Source of the DNA: Pseudomonadota bacterium
Lineage (GTDB): Bacteria; Pseudomonadota; Gammaproteobacteria; Burkholderiales; Burkholderiaceae_E
Assembly (NCBI GenBank): GCA_023389055.1
Contig: JAEWFA010000052.1
Coordinates: 12,197 to 76,196, forward strand
Direction: 5' to 3'
Length of the DNA stretch: 64,000 bases
A program made the translations under genes and the position numbers. The notes under the pieces are model-generated. The model ran no database searches. It had not been told where the DNA came from and saw only the letters and a program-made list of their open reading frames with translations. Positions 42,484-51,986 of the stretch are shown here, in pieces (the stretch's first letter is position 1; each line of letters starts with the position of its first letter).

Positions 42484-43191
42484 TCACAGCTTGTGCAGGT
42501 CGATCAGGATCTGCCGCGTGCTCAGCGGCGCACCGTCGAGGTGGTGCGAGAGGATCGCGCGCGTGAGGTATTTTGCCTGCTGTCGGCTCGCGACCGATCC
42601 GTGCCGCCCCTGGGCGAGCTCCTGCAGCACGAGCCCCGGCACGGAATCGGGCGAAGCCGCGTCGCGCACGACGAATCCTTCGCCCGGGCGCCAGCCATAG
42701 AAGCGCTGCGCATCGATCGGCTCGCGCGACGCGTCGAACTCCAGGTCCGGCGCATAGCCGATCTCGCGCAGCAACGTCCATTCGAAGCGGCGCAACGTCT
42801 CGTCGAGCGGAACCTGCGAACCGAGCTGCGCCAGCGCTTCGCCGTACGCGTCGAACAACTGCGGATGCGGGTCCTCGCGCGCAAGCAGCCGCATCAGCAG
42901 CTCGTTCAGGTAGAACGCGCAGAGCAACGCGTCGCCGCGCGGCGCATCGAGCCCCCCGCTCCACTCCGCGCCGGTGAGCGTGCGCAGCTCGCGGCGCCCG
43001 GTCCACGAAACGCGCAACGGCTGGAACTGCAACAGCACCGCGCGCAGGCTCGAGCGCGGACGCTTCGCGCCCTTGGCCACGGCGGCGATGCGCCCGTGCT
43101 CGCGCGTGAACAGGTCGACGACGAGGCTCGTCTCGCTGTACGGCGTCGAATGCAGCAGCCACGCCGGTTCGTCGCGGCTACTCGTAGCCAT
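42484..43191 (-). CDS. recO: DNA repair protein RecO
   Basis: Recombination mediator that helps RecA load on SSB-coated DNA. 235 residues with the N-terminal OB fold (AWLLHSTPYSETSLVVDLFTREHG, GAKRPRS). The C-terminal helical part contains FELLMRL-like YLNELLMRLLAREDPH; the zinc-binding cysteines of some RecO proteins are missing, as in many proteobacterial forms. The gene begins 14 bp inside the end of era, a conserved neighbourhood (rnc-era-recO-pdxJ). Confidence 0.94.
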   Translation of the reverse strand: MATSSRDEPAWLLHSTPYSETSLVVDLFTREHGRIAAVAKGAKRPRSSLRAVLLQFQPLRVSWTGRRELRTLTGAEWSGGLDAPRGDALLCAFYLNELLMRLLAREDPHPQLFDAYGEALAQLGSQVPLDETLRRFEWTLLREIGYAPDLEFDASREPIDAQRFYGWRPGEGFVVRDAASPDSVPGLVLQELAQGRHGSVASRQQAKYLTRAILSHHLDGAPLSTRQILIDLHKL

Positions 43192-44056
43192 AGCTTCGCA
43201 GGCTCTGCTCGCTGCCTGCCCAGCCCGACTTCACCTTGACGAAGAGTTCGAGGAAGACCTTCGTGCCGAACAGCCGCTCGAGGTCGAGCCGTGCTTCGGT
43301 GGCGATGCGCTTGATGCGCTCGCCGCGCGCGCCGATCACGATCGGGCGCTGCGCCTCGCGCTCGACGACGATCGCCGCATGGATGCGTCGCAGCTGCGGC
43401 AACTCCTCGAAGCGCTCGATCTCCACCGTGCTCTCGTACGGCAGCTCGTCGCCGAGCTGGCGGAACAGCTTCTCGCGAATCGTCTCGGCGGCGAGGAAAC
43501 GTTCGCTGCGATCGGTGAGCGCGTCGGCATCGTAGACCGGCGGCGCCTGCGGAAGGCGCTTCGCGCACGCGTCGATCAGCGCATCGACCTGCCGGCCGCT
43601 GCGCCCGCTGATCGGAACGATCTCGTCGAACTCGCGCGTCTGCCGCACCCGGTCGATCGCCGGCAGCAACTGCTCCTTGTCCTTCACCAGGTCGATCTTG
43701 TTCATCGCGAGCAGCACCGGCCGCCCGCTCGGCAACGCCTTCGCGATGCGCGCATCGGTCGCGGTCCAGTGGCGGGCGTCGCAAACGAGCACGACGACGT
43801 CGGCGTCCTGCGCCACCTGCATCGACGTGCGGTTCAGCACCCGGTTCATCGTGCCGCCCGTGCGCGTCTGGTAGCCGGGGCTGTCGAGGAAGAGGAGTTG
43901 CGCATCCGGCCGATGCACGACGCCGACGATCCGGTGGCGCGTCGTCTGCGGGCGATCGGAGGTGATCGACAGCTTCTGTCCGACCAGCCGGTTGAGCAGC
44001 GTCGACTTGCCGACGTTCGGACGCCCGACCAGGGCGACGGTGCCGCAGCGGAACAT
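43178..44056 (-). CDS. era: GTPase Era
   Basis: Ribosome assembly GTPase that binds the 3' end of 16S rRNA. 292 residues. G1 GRPNVGKST (10-18), G2 region TTRHRIVG, G3 DSPGY, G4 NKID and a C-terminal KH domain with RPIVIGARGERIKRIATEAR. G3 is DSPG instead of DTPG, a conservative change seen in some lineages. The start MFRCGTVALVG follows rnc after 26 bp; the stop overlaps recO by 14 bp. Confidence 0.96.
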   Translation of the reverse strand: MFRCGTVALVGRPNVGKSTLLNRLVGQKLSITSDRPQTTRHRIVGVVHRPDAQLLFLDSPGYQTRTGGTMNRVLNRTSMQVAQDADVVVLVCDARHWTATDARIAKALPSGRPVLLAMNKIDLVKDKEQLLPAIDRVRQTREFDEIVPISGRSGRQVDALIDACAKRLPQAPPVYDADALTDRSERFLAAETIREKLFRQLGDELPYESTVEIERFEELPQLRRIHAAIVVEREAQRPIVIGARGERIKRIATEARLDLERLFGTKVFLELFVKVKSGWAGSEQSLRSYGYE

Positions 44057-44082
44057 CGAAGCGGAACGCGCGGCGTGCGAAC

Positions 44083-44955
44083 TCAGGCGGCGTGGGCGGG
44101 ATGCGCGCCGAGCGCGTCGCCCGCGGCCGTCTCCTGCGCTACCGGAGGATCGCCGGCCTCTTGCCTGGGCAGCTCGCCTTCCGTCGCGCCCGGATCCTCC
44201 CCCGCGTCGGGCGGTGCACCGGCGCCTGCCGCGCCGTTCGCACCCGCGCCGCGGCTCGCTCGGCCGCGCGAGCGCCGCGCCGACACCTTGGCCTGCGCGG
44301 CCTCCAGCGCCCCGCGCGCCGCCGCCTGTTCCGCGGCACGGCGGCTGGCACCGGTGCCGAGCACGTGGATCTGCAGCTTCGGAATCGCGCACTCGACCTC
44401 GAACAGCTGGCTGTGCGCGGCGCCGTGCGTGGCGACCACCGAATACACCGGAAGAGGCAACTTCTTGCCCTGCAGGTGCTCCTGCAGCAGCGTCTTGGCG
44501 TCCTTGCCGAGCGTCTTCGGATCGACGGTCTTCAGGATCGGCTCGTAGAGCGCGACGATCATCGCCTGCGCGGCGTCGAATCCGGCGTCGAGGAACACCG
44601 CACCGACGACCGCCTCGACGGTGTCGCCGAGAATCGACGGACGCCGAAAGCCGCCGCTGCGCGCTTCGCCCTCGCCGAGCAGCAGGTGCGCGCTCAGCCC
44701 GAGGCGCTGCGCGATTTCGACGAGCGACTGCTGCTTGACGAGGTTCGCGCGCAATCGCGACAGGTCGCCCTCGTCGATTCGTGCGAAATGTCGATAGAGC
44801 ATGGCCGCGACGACGCAGTTCAACACCGAGTCGCCGAGAAACTCCAGGCGCTCGTTGTTCGGCTGGCCGTAGCTGCGGTGCGTGAGCGCCTGCCGCAGCA
44901 GGGCATCGTCGGAAAAACGATGCCCGAGTTGCTGCTGCAGGTCTTCGAGGCTCAT
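44083..44955 (-). CDS. rnc: ribonuclease III with long low-complexity C-terminus
   Basis: Double-strand RNA endonuclease for rRNA processing. The catalytic domain has ERLEFLGDSVLN (E38, D42) and ILGDTVEAVVGAVFLD. The dsRNA-binding domain (about 155-225) contains TLLQEHLQGK and TGASRRAAEQAAARGAL. After it comes a tail of about 65 residues rich in Gly, Ala, Pro, Asp and Glu that the E. coli enzyme (226 residues) lacks; here the total is 290. Extended tails occur in other betaproteobacteria. The start is 7 bp after the DUF4845 gene. Confidence 0.96.
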   Translation of the reverse strand: MSLEDLQQQLGHRFSDDALLRQALTHRSYGQPNNERLEFLGDSVLNCVVAAMLYRHFARIDEGDLSRLRANLVKQQSLVEIAQRLGLSAHLLLGEGEARSGGFRRPSILGDTVEAVVGAVFLDAGFDAAQAMIVALYEPILKTVDPKTLGKDAKTLLQEHLQGKKLPLPVYSVVATHGAAHSQLFEVECAIPKLQIHVLGTGASRRAAEQAAARGALEAAQAKVSARRSRGRASRGAGANGAAGAGAPPDAGEDPGATEGELPRQEAGDPPVAQETAAGDALGAHPAHAA

Positions 44956-44962
44956 GTCGGTT

Positions 44963-45349
44963 TCAGCGCACGCGGTTGGAACCCTGGTAGTCGATGACCA
45001 GCGACGCGGGCCCGTACAGGGGAATGCGCTTCTCGTACTGGAACGAGACCGCCATCGTGCCGTCGGGCTGGCGCTCGACCAGCAGGTCCTTGCCCGCGAT
45101 CGAGCGGATGTCGTCGACCGCCGCGAAGCGGTCGAACGCCACCTGCACGTCGCGCGGCGTAGTCGCGCCGGTGGTGCCGACCTTGTTCACGGCGCTGACG
45201 ATCGCACGGTACTCGAGCGCCGAGGGCACGACTCGCAACGCCACCAGCGCGACGATTACGACGACGAAGGCGGCGAGCAGCAACCCGAGCAGCGAGAGGC
45301 CCGATTGCCGGCGACGCAGCGCGGGCAGGAAAACACGTGTTCGATTCAT
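44963..45349 (-). CDS. DUF4845 membrane protein between lepB and rnc
   Basis: A 128-residue protein with one membrane helix near the N-terminus (GLSLLGLLLAAFVVVIVALVAL, about 17-38), led by RRRQSG. This resembles a type IV pilin-like N-terminus but without a clear prepilin site. The rest is a small soluble domain of DUF4845, found between lepB and rnc in many betaproteobacteria and of unknown function. The ATG overlaps the lepB stop (ATGA). Placement with signal peptidase and RNase III is a conserved pattern, not evidence of shared activity. Confidence 0.88.
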   Translation of the reverse strand: MNRTRVFLPALRRRQSGLSLLGLLLAAFVVVIVALVALRVVPSALEYRAIVSAVNKVGTTGATTPRDVQVAFDRFAAVDDIRSIAGKDLLVERQPDGTMAVSFQYEKRIPLYGPASLVIDYQGSNRVR

Positions 45350-46242
45350 TGGAAGCGTCCGATGCGCCCGAGGTCGGTGAAGTTCATCCAGATGAAGAAA
45401 GCCTTGCCGACGATGTTCTCCTCGGGAACGAAGCCCCAGAAGCGGCTGTCGAGGCTGTTCTCGCGGTTGTCGCCCATCATGAAATAGTGGCCGGGCGGGA
45501 CGGTACACGTCACCGCCCCGGCCGAGTAACGGCAGTCTTCGAAGTGCGGAAAGCGAAACACAGGCTGAATGTCAGACGGTTTCTCCAATTCTGTCAATAT
45601 CTTATGGGTGACATCTCCGATTCTTTCTGAATACTGCGGATAGAGCGTCAGCTTGCGCGTGTCCTCGAACTCGCCGGCCGGCGTGAGCGGCGCCGGCTGC
45701 CCGTTGATCGTCAGCCGCTTGTCCTGGTAGCTCACGGTGTCGCCGGGCACGCCGATCACCCGCTTGATGTAATCGACGGACGGATCCTGCGGGAAGCGGA
45801 AGACCATGACGTCGCCGCGTTGCGGCTCGCCGACGTCGATCACTTTCGTGTGGATGACGGGCAGGCGTACGCCGTAGGCGAACTTGTTCACCAGGATCAG
45901 ATCGCCGACGACGAGCGTGGGCAGCATCGATTCCGACGGGATCTTGAACGGCTCGGCGACGAACGAGCGCAGCACGAAGACGACGAGGATCACCGGGAAC
46001 AGCCCCGCGGTGTACTCGAGCCACAGCGGCTGGCGCGTGCGGTTCGCGCGCAATGCCTCGCGCTCGGCCTCGACCGCAGCCGTCCCGGCAGAGCGGCCCA
46101 GGGCCGGAGCGCCGACGCGATCGAACTCGGCAACGGCCGCATCGGCAGCGCGCAGGCGACGAGCACGGAACACGAGTCGGTCGGCCACCCAGGCAGCGAA
46201 GGTGACGACGAGCAACAGGAAAAGAATCAGCGCGAAATTCAT
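45346..46242 (-). CDS. lepB: signal peptidase I
   Basis: Cleaves Sec and Tat signal peptides at the periplasmic face. 298 residues. Two membrane segments lie at about 3-20 and 78-98. Box B FKIPSESMLPTL holds nucleophile S105, box D DYIKRVIGVPGD holds general base K160, and box E GDNRENSLDSRFWG follows. The codons for residues about 205-228 (45571-45630) are unusually AT-rich (AGA, ATA, ACA, TTG, AAA, TCT), unlike the rest of the gene. The start follows lepA after 28 bp. Confidence 0.96.
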   Translation of the reverse strand: MNFALILFLLLVVTFAAWVADRLVFRARRLRAADAAVAEFDRVGAPALGRSAGTAAVEAEREALRANRTRQPLWLEYTAGLFPVILVVFVLRSFVAEPFKIPSESMLPTLVVGDLILVNKFAYGVRLPVIHTKVIDVGEPQRGDVMVFRFPQDPSVDYIKRVIGVPGDTVSYQDKRLTINGQPAPLTPAGEFEDTRKLTLYPQYSERIGDVTHKILTELEKPSDIQPVFRFPHFEDCRYSAGAVTCTVPPGHYFMMGDNRENSLDSRFWGFVPEENIVGKAFFIWMNFTDLGRIGRFQ

Positions 46243-46270
46243 CGTTCTTCTAAATGGATACTGCGATTCA

Positions 46271-48064
46271 TCATCTGTCTTCGACCTGCAACACGGCGAG
46301 GAAGGCTTCCTGCGGGATCTCCACGCTGCCCACCTGCTTCATCCGTTTCTTGCCCGCCTTCTGCTTTTCCAGCAATTTTTTCTTGCGGCTGATGTCGCCG
46401 CCGTAGCACTTGGCAAGCACGTTCTTGCGCAGTGCCTTGACGTTTTCGCGCGCGATGATGTTCGCGCCGATGGCCGCCTGGATCGCGACGTCGTACATCT
46501 GCCGCGGGATCAGTTCGCGCATCTTGGCGGCGACGTCCCGCCCCCGGCTCTGCGCGACGCTGCGGTGCACGATCAGCGACAGCGCGTCGACCTTCTCGTT
46601 GTTCACGAGAATGTCCATCTTGACGACGTCGGAGGCACGGTACTCGAGGAACTCGTAGTCCATCGACGCGTAGCCGCGCGAGGTCGACTTCAGCTTGTCG
46701 AAGAAGTCGAGCACGATCTCGTTCATCGGCAGTTCGTAGGTGAGCTGCACCTGGCGTCCGTGGTACGCGAGGTTGCGCTGCACGCCGCGCTTGCCGGTGC
46801 ACAGCGTCATGATCGAGCCCACGTATTCCTGCGGCGTGAAGATCGTAACGGTGACGATAGGCTCGCGGATCTCCTCGATCTTCGACGGCTCGGGCATCTT
46901 CGACGGGTTCTCCACGCGCAGCACCTGTGCGTCGCGCAGCATCACCTCGTACACGACGGTGGGCGCCGTCGTGACGAGTTCCATGTCGAACTCGCGCTCG
47001 AGTCGCTCCTGCACGATGTCCATGTGCAGCAGCCCGAGGAACCCGCAGCGAAAGCCGAAGCCGAGCGCCTGCGACACCTCGGGCTCGAACTGCAGCGACG
47101 CGTCGTTCAACTGCAGCTTCTCGAGCGCCTCGCGCATTGCCTCGAACTGGTTCGCCTCCACCGGATACAGCCCCGCGAACACCGAAGGCTTGATCTCGCG
47201 GAAGCCCGGCAGCGGCTTCGACGCCGGCTGCGCGGCGAGCGTGATCGTGTCGCCGACCTTCGCCGCCTTCAGCTCCTTGATCCCGGTGATCACGTAGCCG
47301 ACGGCGCCCGTTTCGAGCAAATCGCGCGGGCTCGCCTTCGGCGTGAAGACGCCGAGCTGCTCGCAGTTGTGCACGGCGCCCGTGGCCATCAATCGGATCC
47401 GCTCGCGTGCGCGCAGGACGCCGTTGAACACGCGCACCAGCATCACGACGCCGACGTAGTTGTCGAACCACGAATCGATGATCAGCGCCTGCAGCGGCGC
47501 GTCGGGGCTGCCCCGCGGCGGCGGCACGCGCGCGACGATCGCCTCGAGGATCTCGTCGATCCCCTCGCCCGTCTTCGCGCTGGCGCGGATCGCATCGCTG
47601 GCGTCGATGCCGATGACGTCCTCGATCTCGACGGCCGCCGCGTCGGGATCGGCCTGCGGCAGGTCGATCTTGTTGAGCACCGGGACGACCTCGACGCCCA
47701 GGTCGATGGCCGTGTAGCAGTTGGCCACGGTCTGCGCCTCGACGCCCTGCGAAGCGTCGACGACGAGCAGCGCTCCCTCGCAGGCCGACAGCGATCGGCT
47801 CACCTCGTAGGAGAAGTCGACGTGCCCCGGCGTGTCGATCAGGTTCAGCGCATACGTCTTTCCATCGCGCGCCTGGTATTGCAGTGCCGCGGTCTGCGCC
47901 TTGATCGTGATGCCGCGCTCGCGCTCCAGCGCCATCGAGTCGAGCACCTGCTCTTCCATCTCGCGATCGCTCAGGCCGCCGCAACGCTGGATCAGGCGGT
48001 CGGCAAGCGTCGATTTGCCGTGATCGATGTGCGCGATGATGGAAAAGTTGCGGATGTGCTGCAT
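46271..48064 (-). CDS. lepA: translation elongation factor 4 (LepA)
   Basis: GTPase that back-translocates or remodels ribosomes. 597 residues with the G1 motif AHIDHGKSTLADRL, G3 DTPGHVDFSYEVSR and G4 NKIDLPQ. LepA-specific C-terminal phrases GYASMDYEF, KMDILVNNEKVDALS and CYGGDISRKKKLLEKQ at the end confirm the family. Length is identical to typical LepA. It is separated from mucD by the large inverted repeat and probably has its own promoter at about 48194. Confidence 0.98.
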   Translation of the reverse strand: MQHIRNFSIIAHIDHGKSTLADRLIQRCGGLSDREMEEQVLDSMALERERGITIKAQTAALQYQARDGKTYALNLIDTPGHVDFSYEVSRSLSACEGALLVVDASQGVEAQTVANCYTAIDLGVEVVPVLNKIDLPQADPDAAAVEIEDVIGIDASDAIRASAKTGEGIDEILEAIVARVPPPRGSPDAPLQALIIDSWFDNYVGVVMLVRVFNGVLRARERIRLMATGAVHNCEQLGVFTPKASPRDLLETGAVGYVITGIKELKAAKVGDTITLAAQPASKPLPGFREIKPSVFAGLYPVEANQFEAMREALEKLQLNDASLQFEPEVSQALGFGFRCGFLGLLHMDIVQERLEREFDMELVTTAPTVVYEVMLRDAQVLRVENPSKMPEPSKIEEIREPIVTVTIFTPQEYVGSIMTLCTGKRGVQRNLAYHGRQVQLTYELPMNEIVLDFFDKLKSTSRGYASMDYEFLEYRASDVVKMDILVNNEKVDALSLIVHRSVAQSRGRDVAAKMRELIPRQMYDVAIQAAIGANIIARENVKALRKNVLAKCYGGDISRKKKLLEKQKAGKKRMKQVGSVEIPQEAFLAVLQVEDR

Positions 48065-48193
48065 CGAAGCCGTAAAGACCGGATCGCCCGCCGCCGCGCC
48101 TGCGGCAGTCGACGACGGTGCCCGAAACGAAGAGAGGCGCTGCGCGTCCCGCGCCGACGCACCTCGGGTACGCCCACGCAGGCTAAACAGTCG

Positions 48194-48202
48194 ATTTTAT
48201 CA
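48194..48202 (-). promoter_or_regulatory. candidate extended -10 promoter of lepA
   Basis: Read leftward, TGATAAAAT (TGn followed by TAAAAT, an extended -10) lies 130 bp before the lepA ATG and downstream of the inverted repeat. No -35 is required for extended -10 promoters, and none is obvious. It would allow lepA transcription if the repeat blocks read-through from mucD. Confidence 0.4.
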
Positions 48203-48267
48203 GCGCCGCATGCGCCGAGCGCCCCGCCCGACCGCCACCCCCCGCCGCAGACCCTAAAAAAACAAGC

Positions 48268-48598
48268 GACGGAGTTCGACGGGTCCGCCCGCCGCACCCC
48301 TGCGGCGGCAGTCGGCGCGGCCGTCCCGCCTGGCGCACGGCGGTCGCGCGGGCTGCCCCGGCGGGCGCTCGACGAGCGGCGCGCTACCGAAAGGAAACCT
48401 GCGGGACCCGTCGCCTGGGGTGCGAAGCGCCCCTCGGCAGCGGGTGCAGGTTTCCGAGGTAGGCGCCGGTAGCCTCCGCGAAGCGGAGGCCGAAGCCGTG
48501 CGCCCGCCGGGGCAGCCCGCGCGACCGCCGTGCGCCAGGCGGGACGGCCGCGCCGACTGCCGCCGCAGGGGTGGCGGGCGGACCCGTCGAACTCCGTC
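48268..48598. repeat. large inverted repeat element between mucD and lepA (about 100-bp arms)
   Basis: The left arm is 48268-48368 (101 bp) and the right arm 48500-48598 (99 bp). Reverse-complementing the right arm reproduces the left arm base for base except for a 2-bp insertion (GC after GTCCGCCCGCC at about 48292). Arm ends begin GACGGAGTTCGACGGGTCCG. The 131-bp spacer contains smaller hairpins. The element touches the mucD stop: the TGA at 48597-48599 uses the last two bases of the arm. An AGC trinucleotide flanks both ends (48265-48267, 48599-48601). Leftward it is followed by T7 (48262-48256). A non-autonomous transposable element (MITE-like) or a very large terminator hairpin are both possible. 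It encodes no convincing protein. Confidence 0.85.
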
Positions 48599-50066
48599 AG
48601 CGCGCCTCGGGCCGTAGCGGCACGAACTGCGCCGAATCCCCCCTTCGCACCAACAACACCGCCGCCTTCGCCGGATCGAGCTTCGCGACGATCTCGCCGA
48701 AGCGCCGCGCGTTCGGAATCTCCTCGTTGTTGATCGACAGCAGGATGTCGCCCGGGCGGATTCCCGCCCGTGCCGCGGCACCCTCCGCCGCATCGACGAC
48801 GACGCCGCCGCGCACGCGCAGCCGCTGCCTTTGCTGTTCGGGCAGGTCGGAGACCGCCAGCCCCAGCGAATTCACCGCCGGCGGCTGGTCTGCGCGCCGG
48901 GGCTCCGAGGAACGCGAACGGGCAGAGCGCTCCGGCTCGAGTTCGGCCACGGTGATTCGGAACTGCTTCGTCTCGCCGCGGCGCCACACCTCGATCGGCA
49001 CCGTCGACCCGGGACGCGTGGACCCGACCAGTCGCGGCAGGTCGCTCGAGCGATCGATCGGCTTGCCGTCGAACTTCAGGATGATGTCGCCGACCTCGAG
49101 CCCTGCGCTCTCCGCCGGCCCGCCCTGCTCGATGCTGCGCACCAGCGCTCCGGACGGACGATCGAGTCCGAGAGGTCCGGCGACGTCTCGCGTGACTTCC
49201 GAGATCCCGACTCCGATGCGCCCGCGAACGACTCGTCCGGAGGTACGCAACTGTTCGACCACCCGCATCACCTCGTCGATGGGAATCGCGAACGAGATTC
49301 CCATGAACCCGCCGGTGCGGCTGTAGATCTGCGAGTTGATTCCGACGACCTCGCCGGCCAGGTTGATCAGCGGACCGCCGGAGTTGCCCGGGTTGACTGC
49401 CACATCGGTCTGGATGAACGGCAGGTAGTCGCCGGTATCGCGGCTCTTCGCCGAGACGATGCCCGCGGTGACGGTGTTGTCGAGGCCGAACGGCGAGCCG
49501 ATCGCCAGCACCCATTCGCCGACGCGCAGGCGCTCCGAATCGCCGATCGTCATGAACGGGAGATTCGTCGCTTCGACCTTCACCAGCGCGACGTCGGTTC
49601 GTCGATCCGAGCCGATCAGCTTGCCGCGCAGCTCGCGCTTGTCGGTGAGCGTCACGTAGATGTCGTCGGCGCCCTCGACCACGTGGTGGTTGGTGAGGAC
49701 ATAGCCATCGGAGGAGATGATGAAGCCCGAGCCGATGCCGCGCGGCACCTCTTCGCCGGCCCCGGGGCCGTTGCGTCCCGGAGCGCGCGGACCCTGGCGC
49801 GGCGGAAAGAACCGGCGGAAGAAATCGTAGAACGGATCGTTTTCGTCCAGCCCGTCGGGAAACGGAAACTGCGGCAGCTGGGCGCGGTCTCCGTTGGCGC
49901 GTTCGGTCGTGCGGATGTTCACGACCGCGGGTCCGACCTTCTCGACCAGGTCGGCGAAGTCGGGCAGGCGCCCCCGACTCGCCGGTTGAGCGAGCGACGG
50001 CGGCGCCCATCCGGCGAAGGCGGCGGCGGCAACGGCCAGCATGCATGCGGCAAGCAGGTTTCTCAT
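48597..50066 (-). CDS. mucD: DegP/MucD-type periplasmic serine protease
   Basis: A 489-residue HtrA-family protease with chaperone role in envelope stress. Signal peptide about 1-26 (cut after SLA). Catalytic triad H128 (TNHHVV), D158 (RRTDVALV) and S229 (NPGNSGGPL). Two PDZ domains follow (about 290-370 and 410-489), with a Q-linker rich in Arg, Ser, Pro and Glu between. The loop with FPFPDGLDENDPFYDFF is typical of MucD/DegP. The last codons abut the inverted repeat; the stop codon is formed partly by repeat sequence. Upstream lies a YgfX-like gene rather than the usual rpoE-rseA-rseB. Confidence 0.95.
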   Translation of the reverse strand: MRNLLAACMLAVAAAAFAGWAPPSLAQPASRGRLPDFADLVEKVGPAVVNIRTTERANGDRAQLPQFPFPDGLDENDPFYDFFRRFFPPRQGPRAPGRNGPGAGEEVPRGIGSGFIISSDGYVLTNHHVVEGADDIYVTLTDKRELRGKLIGSDRRTDVALVKVEATNLPFMTIGDSERLRVGEWVLAIGSPFGLDNTVTAGIVSAKSRDTGDYLPFIQTDVAVNPGNSGGPLINLAGEVVGINSQIYSRTGGFMGISFAIPIDEVMRVVEQLRTSGRVVRGRIGVGISEVTRDVAGPLGLDRPSGALVRSIEQGGPAESAGLEVGDIILKFDGKPIDRSSDLPRLVGSTRPGSTVPIEVWRRGETKQFRITVAELEPERSARSRSSEPRRADQPPAVNSLGLAVSDLPEQQRQRLRVRGGVVVDAAEGAAARAGIRPGDILLSINNEEIPNARRFGEIVAKLDPAKAAVLLVRRGDSAQFVPLRPEAR

Positions 50067-50144
50067 ACGGTCTGTACCTCGGCCCGATACTTCAGCAAAG
50101 CACAAGCGGCGCGCGGCGTGCGCTTTCGCGCGCGGCGCCGGGGG

Positions 50145-50651
50145 TCATTGTGGCCCGGTCGTGGACGCCGGTGGCGTGTCGGCTCGCGTGGCGCCGCGTC
50201 CGTACCATAGCAGCCACGCGCGCAGGCGCCGCCAGTCGTCGGGGTCGGCAGCAATGCCGCCCGCGCCGAACCGGCTGAACATCACGTCGATCGTCGCCGA
50301 CTCGCCGGCCACGCGCAGCCGCAACCAGGCCAGCGGCCCGAACACGTTCCAGCGCTCGATTCGCACCGCTCGCTGCCCGCGCTCGCCGCCGCGCGCGTCG
50401 CTCCAGCTCGCGCGTCCCTGTTCATCGATGGCGAGACTTCCGTCGGCCGGCCCTCGGGTCTTCGAGAAACGGCGCCGCCCCGCGGCGATCGCGAAGCAGG
50501 CGAGCGATGCGAGCACGATCGCGCCCCGCTGCTCCGGTTCGGCGAAGGCCGTCGCGAAAATCGACCCAAAGAGCGCGAAGAACGCGAGCGCAACGTGCAG
50601 GCGCTGCGCAAGCGCGCGCGGCGCGGAATCGATGCGCAGCGCAAAAGACAC
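50145..50651 (-). CDS. small membrane protein resembling YgfX
   Basis: A 168-residue protein if started at the GTG at 50651, which has GGAAG 5 bp upstream and begins 20 bp after fabF. Two adjacent hydrophobic segments (about 20-37 and 44-56) precede a beta-rich domain ending in PDDWRRLRAWLLW. This resembles YgfX (CptA), the membrane protein encoded with SdhE, by topology and the closing W-RxLR motif; I judge by eye only and confidence is moderate. In related genomes a short hypothetical gene occupies this place between fabF and rpoE. No ATG start is available without invading fabF. Confidence 0.55.
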   Translation of the reverse strand: MSFALRIDSAPRALAQRLHVALAFFALFGSIFATAFAEPEQRGAIVLASLACFAIAAGRRRFSKTRGPADGSLAIDEQGRASWSDARGGERGQRAVRIERWNVFGPLAWLRLRVAGESATIDVMFSRFGAGGIAADPDDWRRLRAWLLWYGRGATRADTPPASTTGPQ

Positions 50652-50671
50652 CGTCGCGCTTCCGCAGGACG

Positions 50672-51907
<1,236 letters not shown>

Positions 51908-51986
51908 CGGATGCTCCTGCTGGTCCAGTGAAACGGTGCCGGGCGGCGCCCTGCGCCGCGGCTCGCGCCTGCCCGACGACCTGCGC

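Noticed and set aside
45820..48472. Long frame antisense to lepA and across the inverted repeat.
   Set aside because: No motifs; lepA is unmistakable on the other strand.
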